Of a stretch of DNA of 18,972 nucleotides, positions 14,631 through 18,972 are shown piece by piece. The stretch comes from BM524 sp041554435 (GTDB lineage: Bacteria > Bacteroidota > Bacteroidia > Bacteroidales > F082). Under the pieces are notes generated by a model. It was not told the DNA's origin. It searched no databases and worked only from the letters and a program-made list of their open reading frames with translations. A program made the position numbers and the translations under genes. The stretch's first letter is position 1. Every line of letters begins with the position of its first letter. The stretch lies in assembly GCA_041554435.1 (NCBI GenBank), contig JBFFLX010000062.1, forward strand, positions 1-18,972, given 5' to 3'.

Positions 14631-15341
14631 TTATGAGAACAAATTATATTTTAAAATGCAATAAATTGCATGTAATCCATCCTGCCAACCTATTTTTTTA
14701 CCATCCACATATGTACGTCCATAATATGAAATGCCAACTTCGTAAATTCTAATTCCGGGGACTTTCGAAATTTTGGCTGTTACTTCAGGCTCAAAACCAA
14801 AACGCTTCTCTGTTAACTTTAGTTTTTTTATTTTTTCGGCTTCAAAAAGTTTATAACATGTTTCCATGTCGGTTAAGTTAAGGTTAGTTAACATATTCGA
14901 CAGGCTTGTTAGAAATTTATTTCCTATGGAATGCCAAAAGAACAATATTCGGTGGGGATTTCCTCCCATAAACCTTGAACCGTAAACAACATCTGCAAAG
15001 CCATCCACTACAGGTTGTAATAATAAATTGTATTCAGCAGGATTATATTCCAAATCGGCATCCTGAATTATAATATGACTGCCACTTGCATTTTGAATAC
15101 CAATATGCAGGGCTGCTCCTTTTCCTTTATTAGTTTCTTGATTAAATAGTTTTATATCAGAGTTGGGATTATTTGAGATATAATTTTCTATTACATTTTT
15201 TGTGCTGTCGGTTGAGCAATCATTAATAATAATAATTTCTTTTTCAAAATCTCCAATTAATTTGATTGACAATATTTTATCTAACAATTTAGAGATTGTT
15301 TGATCTTCATTATAAACCGGAATTAAAATAGATAATTTCAA
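14631..15341 (-). CDS. Family 2 glycosyltransferase, dolichyl/undecaprenyl-phosphate sugar transferase type
   Basis: This 236-residue GT2 has the GT-A fold at full length: LSILIPVYNEDQT at the start, IIINDCSTDST (37-47), NKGKGAALHIGI (71-82), the DxD-type motif QDADLEY (93-99), YGSRFMGG and the C-terminal RFGFEPEVTAKI. This resembles DPM1/polyprenyl-phosphate mannosyl- or glucosyltransferases that load a lipid carrier. The likely product feeds a GT-C enzyme such as the large membrane protein upstream. It starts at TTG (15341), four bases after the phosphoesterase stop; no ATG is available before the conserved first strand, so the TTG start is well supported. The donor sugar cannot be told. 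Confidence 0.92.
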   Translation of the reverse strand: MKLSILIPVYNEDQTISKLLDKILSIKLIGDFEKEIIIINDCSTDSTKNVIENYISNNPNSDIKLFNQETNKGKGAALHIGIQNASGSHIIIQDADLEYNPAEYNLLLQPVVDGFADVVYGSRFMGGNPHRILFFWHSIGNKFLTSLSNMLTNLNLTDMETCYKLFEAEKIKKLKLTEKRFGFEPEVTAKISKVPGIRIYEVGISYYGRTYVDGKKIGWQDGLHAIYCILKYNLFS

Positions 15342-15345
15342 TGTT

Positions 15346-16257
15346 TTATTTGTTTGATTTTTGCTTATACCATTTACAACTATCTGGTAGAGGTATAAAA
15401 ATAGGCTTAGTAATCACAGTGTCCTCATATATATCGAAACGACTTATGTATAACGAATCACCTCTTCTTTTGTTTCCTACTGACATAACTTGGAATAGTC
15501 CATTTGGTTTACTCCAGAAAGTGCCACGGAAAAATTTTTTGTTCCAATCGCCATGAACCAGATAATCGGCGAAATTAACTACACTTAAAATTTCTTCCTT
15601 GTCGAAAGGCTTCAGAGGCCAAGTAGAAACATCGTTTGGATCTTGTTGTCCTTTGTGCCAAACTGCCTGTGAACTTAAAATAAATGTTGGGTTACTTGAA
15701 TTTATTTCCGGTTTTATCTTTTCAACATATTCAGTAATCCTGTCAATCGAATCATTCATATTAATAAATAAATAATTAGCAAAATTATCCTTTATCAGTT
15801 TATATCTGTATCCAACATTCGACAGATATCTCAATTCAGCCTCGTTTTGATGAGTTTTGTCACCAACATATCTTTCATAGTGATAGTTTAGATCGTGGTT
15901 ACCCGGAGCAAAATAAAGTTTATCTTTTATACTGGCAGTGTGTTTTAATACTTTATCCCATTCTTCCTGGGAGTCGTTGAAAACAATATCTCCTAAAAAG
16001 AATACGTAGTCAGGATTCTGCTTTACAATAGTCGAGACCAAAGAGTCGTAAAATTTTGGAAAGTGAAGTAGCGGGTATAAATGACCTGTAGCAACGAAAG
16101 TTATATGATCTTTTTCAAAATCTTTTATATCCGATTTTAATTCTTCTTTTGTAAAAGTACTGTGTAATTCCTTTAAGGATTTTGGTTCATTATCGGTATT
16201 ACATGAAACAACCATAATAATACTTAATAAAGAAAACAAACCTAAAATAAATTTCAT
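15346..16257 (-). CDS. Metallophosphoesterase-like lipoprotein with altered active site
   Basis: This 303-residue protein has a lipoprotein signal peptide (MKFILGLFSLLSIIMVVSC), lipidated at C19, so it lies in the envelope. The calcineurin-like phosphoesterase fold is visible: strand HITFVATGH (about 51-59), LGDIVF (GD at 89-90) and APGNHD (GNHD at 119-122), with a possible later ligand H201 in SSQAVWH. The usual first metal motif D-x-H is T-G-H here (57-59). The usual last motif G-H-x-H reads VHGDWN (235-237). Two of the five ligand sets are therefore altered, and it may bind one metal or none. The frame begins at TTG 16266, but the ATG at 16257 starts the signal peptide. It lies 53 bases after the GT-C-like gene and 4 bases before the GT2 gene. 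Confidence 0.85.
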   Translation of the reverse strand: MKFILGLFSLLSIIMVVSCNTDNEPKSLKELHSTFTKEELKSDIKDFEKDHITFVATGHLYPLLHFPKFYDSLVSTIVKQNPDYVFFLGDIVFNDSQEEWDKVLKHTASIKDKLYFAPGNHDLNYHYERYVGDKTHQNEAELRYLSNVGYRYKLIKDNFANYLFINMNDSIDRITEYVEKIKPEINSSNPTFILSSQAVWHKGQQDPNDVSTWPLKPFDKEEILSVVNFADYLVHGDWNKKFFRGTFWSKPNGLFQVMSVGNKRRGDSLYISRFDIYEDTVITKPIFIPLPDSCKWYKQKSNK

Positions 16258-16310
16258 TATGTTCAATTTTGAATAAATACGCGAAATTATTAAAAATAGT
16301 ATGCAATAAT

Positions 16311-18653
16311 TTACAATTTAATTATTTGATTGTTCTTTATCAAAACTGTATCATTAGAGTTTAATATTGGTTTAATTTGGTAATTTACAGTATTGCTTTT
16401 ATAAATCATAAGTTCATCAATATATATGTCCTTTTTCGACAAATCATTTCCTTTGAGTAGAAAAGTAATTTCTGCCTTGGGCTTATTTAACTCAAAATTC
16501 ATTTCAACTAAGGTCCAATCATTATTAATAACTAAGCTGTGCATGGGATTAACAATTTTACTCCACTTTGAGTTCTCAGCATCCTTTTCCTGTAATATGA
16601 ACATACAGTTTAGCATGTCTTGTCCAAAGTTTTCTCCCTGATTATACATCCAAAATGATGCAGTATATTTTGTTGAAACCTCAAAAGTTCCTGCCTTGAA
16701 GGACGCCAATTTATAATAATTTTTCTTTGGCCCGCTTAAAGCCCCGCCACCACTTAAAATATGTATTGATTTTTTATCATCAAATCCATCAAAATATAAG
16801 AAAGCGTTTGTATCACTCGATAAAAAGCCTTTGTTTTCTGTTAATTGACTTTCGATCTTATGGTAAAAATCTATTTCATTCTGGGTAGTATTTTTGAATA
16901 AATCATTTGTCGAGATTGTATATAGTTCAAATTCATTGTTTTTTCTAATTGGCTTTGCCCTATCTAAAATATCCTTTTCATATTTAGAAAGTCCTTCTTT
17001 TGAAAATATTATTAAAAAAGGTTTGTCAGATTTTATATCAGGGATAATATTTTTTTCATAATACCCCGGCGACATTGTTTGCACAATATTTTTACTCTCC
17101 CAAATAGAAGTCCGTGTTAAATAACTACCTAAAATGGGAAGACTGCTATGGTATGAATACAACTGACTTAACAAATAAATTTTATCGCTCGCAGTTTTTC
17201 CAAAGTTTTCAGAGCCAATATAATAAAACGGCAAAGGTATAATTGCCTGGTAATCATTTGGGTTAATACTTTCAAGTCCGGAAATGAAATTTTCGTCTAA
17301 TTGCTCCTTATCAAACATATTATTTGACTTGCTGATTTTTTCTGAGATATCCTGATGATAGGGGAGGCCTTCGAAGAAAAACAAACCGATAAAAATTATT
17401 GTAATTACAATTGAAAGAAATGTTTGATTGTTCTTCTTTAGGTATTTGGTATATCTGTCGAGAAAATATATAGCAGAAACGGTTATAACAAAATAGAAAA
17501 TCCAGGCAAACCTACCAACAGCTCTGAATTGTTTTAAAACAGAAACCCAATCGAGTGAGGGCTTATAAAATTTGAATGGGTAAGCCGTAGAAAAGATCAA
17601 TAATAAAATACCGGCTATTAATGCGTAATGCAGATGTTTGTTATCCAGCCAACGATTGTCGAAACTAAATTTCTTTTGCTTTCGTGACTTTTTAACAAGT
17701 AAAAATAAATAGAAAAATATGGCCATTATAGTTGATAGGCCTATATATGCCCAGCCTTCCCAAATTTGGCTTACATTGCCAAATATCATTGTAACCAAAG
17801 GTTTAAAAGGTCTTTTTATTGGAAGAAAAACAGAACTGGCATCAGCATGGGCATAAAAGAATCCCCACGGATTGTCAGTCCTTCCGTAATGAGTATCAGT
17901 TACAAAAATGAAAACTCTAAAAATTATTATAGGAAGGAATATTATCAGAAATGTTTTTACAAAATATGATGTATTAATATCCTTTTGGATAATCTGATGA
18001 ATTAGTTTTACAATAACAAAAGCGAATAAAAAAGAGGCGGCAATCATGCCCAGATATGCATGAATATAGAATGTGATTAATAAACTGATAAACAGCCAAA
18101 ACCCTTTTATAATTGAAAAATTATTCCTTTCAAATTTTATAAAAAGTAACCATGTGAGTGGCAGGAAAAATCCAAAACCAAGAGCAAGATGACCTGTTAA
18201 TCTGAATATTTGTGGCGACAATAGCATTATTAAAAATGCCGATATGGCTGCCAGCCAATAATTTACGTCAAATTCTTTGAGTATTAAATATATTAATAAT
18301 GATGAAATTATAAATGAAAGTATCAGTAATAAATTGAGAATTCCAACACTATAATTCGTTATACCTGGGAAGAAATTTGAAATTAACCTTAAACTTCCTG
18401 ATAATATGGGAGTACAATCAGTATATAAAAAATGCTCTCCATAGGGATAATTTAAACCTTCAAAATTAATAACATCAGTATTATTGTTAATGTAGTATGC
18501 ATAAGTGTAATAGTTTTTTATGGCATCACCTTTTTCGCTGAACTGATGGTTGTTAGGGTTTATTAAAATTGGGGAATAAAATATATAAACAAAAACGATT
18601 GTTATAAATAAGTTTAATATTAAGGAATAATTTTGGTTTTTTATTATTTTCAT
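16311..18653 (-). CDS. Large GT-C-like membrane protein with C-terminal jelly-roll-like domain
   Basis: This 780-residue protein has about ten to twelve membrane helices in residues 10-430, including segments near 11-30, 105-126, 133-150, 158-172, 183-215, 232-252, 303-320, 343-358, 381-396 and 411-428. The first periplasmic loop carries SEKGDAIKNYY (39-49), with acidic residues where GT-C glycosyltransferases have their catalytic Asp/Glu, and NPWGFFYAHADAS (261-273) resembles a loop of such proteins. Residues about 440-600 form a soluble region. Residues about 615-753 are a beta-rich domain (HILSGGGALSG, YTASFWMYNQG, WTLVEMNFEL, DIYIDELMIY) like a carbohydrate-binding jelly roll. The likely role is transfer of a lipid-linked sugar outside the cytoplasm. 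I do not recognise a precise family. Confidence 0.75.
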   Translation of the reverse strand: MKIIKNQNYSLILNLFITIVFVYIFYSPILINPNNHQFSEKGDAIKNYYTYAYYINNNTDVINFEGLNYPYGEHFLYTDCTPILSGSLRLISNFFPGITNYSVGILNLLLILSFIISSLLIYLILKEFDVNYWLAAISAFLIMLLSPQIFRLTGHLALGFGFFLPLTWLLFIKFERNNFSIIKGFWLFISLLITFYIHAYLGMIAASFLFAFVIVKLIHQIIQKDINTSYFVKTFLIIFLPIIIFRVFIFVTDTHYGRTDNPWGFFYAHADASSVFLPIKRPFKPLVTMIFGNVSQIWEGWAYIGLSTIMAIFFYLFLLVKKSRKQKKFSFDNRWLDNKHLHYALIAGILLLIFSTAYPFKFYKPSLDWVSVLKQFRAVGRFAWIFYFVITVSAIYFLDRYTKYLKKNNQTFLSIVITIIFIGLFFFEGLPYHQDISEKISKSNNMFDKEQLDENFISGLESINPNDYQAIIPLPFYYIGSENFGKTASDKIYLLSQLYSYHSSLPILGSYLTRTSIWESKNIVQTMSPGYYEKNIIPDIKSDKPFLIIFSKEGLSKYEKDILDRAKPIRKNNEFELYTISTNDLFKNTTQNEIDFYHKIESQLTENKGFLSSDTNAFLYFDGFDDKKSIHILSGGGALSGPKKNYYKLASFKAGTFEVSTKYTASFWMYNQGENFGQDMLNCMFILQEKDAENSKWSKIVNPMHSLVINNDWTLVEMNFELNKPKAEITFLLKGNDLSKKDIYIDELMIYKSNTVNYQIKPILNSNDTVLIKNNQIIKL

Positions 18654-18694
18654 TAAGATAGTTTAATCTAAAAAATCCTTCTTTATTAAAGGAG

Positions 18695-18702
18695 CAAAAG
18701 TA
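18695..18702 (-). promoter_or_regulatory. -7 promoter element (TACTTTTG) for the GT-C-like operon
   Basis: Minus-strand TACTTTTG matches TAnnTTTG and lies 41 bases before the ATG at 18653. It is the fourth exact copy of this 8-mer in front of a gene in the window. Confidence 0.55.
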
Positions 18703-18972
18703 AAACTTTATTTCAACACAATAATAGAAATTGAAAAGGATAATTTAAGCACAACGAATAAATAAAAATTATGAAAGACTTCTTTTTTTATCCCTGGAAG
18801 TTTGGTTATATCATAAGTTTGATCCAATGAAGTCATTGTGAAGCAATTCTTGCTATCCGGGCTTTGTAACAAATCTTGATAGGTATAAGAAAAACAGTAA
18901 TGAAATAAATACTAAACTTATAAAAATTGAATATCAAGTACCAAAACTATTAGAACTATATTGTGAAGAAGC
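18703..18972. other. Region with no convincing gene
   Basis: A 42-residue reading frame on the minus strand (18708-18836, MTSLDQTYDITKLPGIKKEV at its start) has a hydrophobic tail but no recognisable family and no RBS. The plus strand from about 18841 to the edge stays open without a start codon. AGCAATTCTTGCT (about 18842-18854) is a short palindrome. The stretch could be a gene remnant or plain intergenic DNA. Confidence 0.3.

Noticed and set aside
16258..16266. Possible TTG start of the phosphoesterase-like gene
   Set aside because: The ATG at 16257 begins a standard lipoprotein signal peptide.
18770..18829. Short plus-strand reading frame starting MKDFFFYPW
   Set aside because: It is only 19 codons and has no start signal; probably chance.
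18708..18836. 42-residue minus-strand gene
   Set aside because: It has no recognisable family, start signal or conserved neighbour; kept only as a note on the region.

Overview
The window is AT-rich DNA from a member of the Bacteroidota, most likely a free-living, Bacteroidales- or Marinilabiliales-like bacterium. Three things support this: a type A C-terminal sorting domain of the type IX secretion system (T9SS), a gldF-gldG-DUF4340 cluster, and seven good matches to the Bacteroidota -7 promoter element TAnnTTTG, each just upstream of a gene. There is no rRNA, tRNA, CRISPR array or intact insertion sequence. Genus and species cannot be told from the sequence.

Layout, left to right. (1) 1-2384, minus: two secreted proteins in one operon. 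One has an internally duplicated domain plus a T9SS sorting domain; the other is a beta-propeller-like protein cut by the window edge. (2) 2505-2897, plus: a small DUF2007/zinc-ribbon membrane protein. It faces the next operon across a gap packed with hairpins (2899-3048). (3) 3049-6593, minus: gldF, gldG and a DUF4340 gene, encoding the membrane part of an ABC-type complex without its ATPase. (4) 6835-9202, plus: a tight TetR - atypical SDR - metallo-beta-lactamase-fold hydrolase operon. A palindromic operator lies on its promoter and a strong terminator ends it. (5) 9224-11788, minus: a MarR - pirin - YceI - CDGSH/ferredoxin-like operon with three copies of one operator sequence. This looks like a small redox or stress regulon. 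(6) 11912-12975, minus: trhO, for tRNA U34 hydroxylation. (7) 13012-14567, minus: a DUF4956 membrane protein and a VTC-domain protein (polyphosphate polymerase family). The gap between them carries a heptamer repeat array and a REP-like palindrome. (8) 14631-18702, minus: a large GT-C-like membrane protein, a metallophosphoesterase-like lipoprotein with an altered active site, and a GT2 glycosyltransferase that starts at TTG, apparently co-transcribed.

How the genes work together: the two repressor-led operons (4 and 5) are self-contained and probably autoregulated, because the palindromes sit at or just after the -7 elements. Blocks 7 and 8 put polymer synthesis (VTC/DUF4956) next to envelope glycan functions (GT2, GT-C-like, periplasmic phosphoesterase-like). 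A joint role in building a surface polymer or modified glycan is possible but not proven. No single locus is a clear unknown defence or mobile system. The least explained items are the duplicated-domain T9SS cargo, the SDR/NAPE-PLD-like operon, the degenerate phosphoesterase and the GT-C-like protein with a C-terminal jelly-roll-like region.
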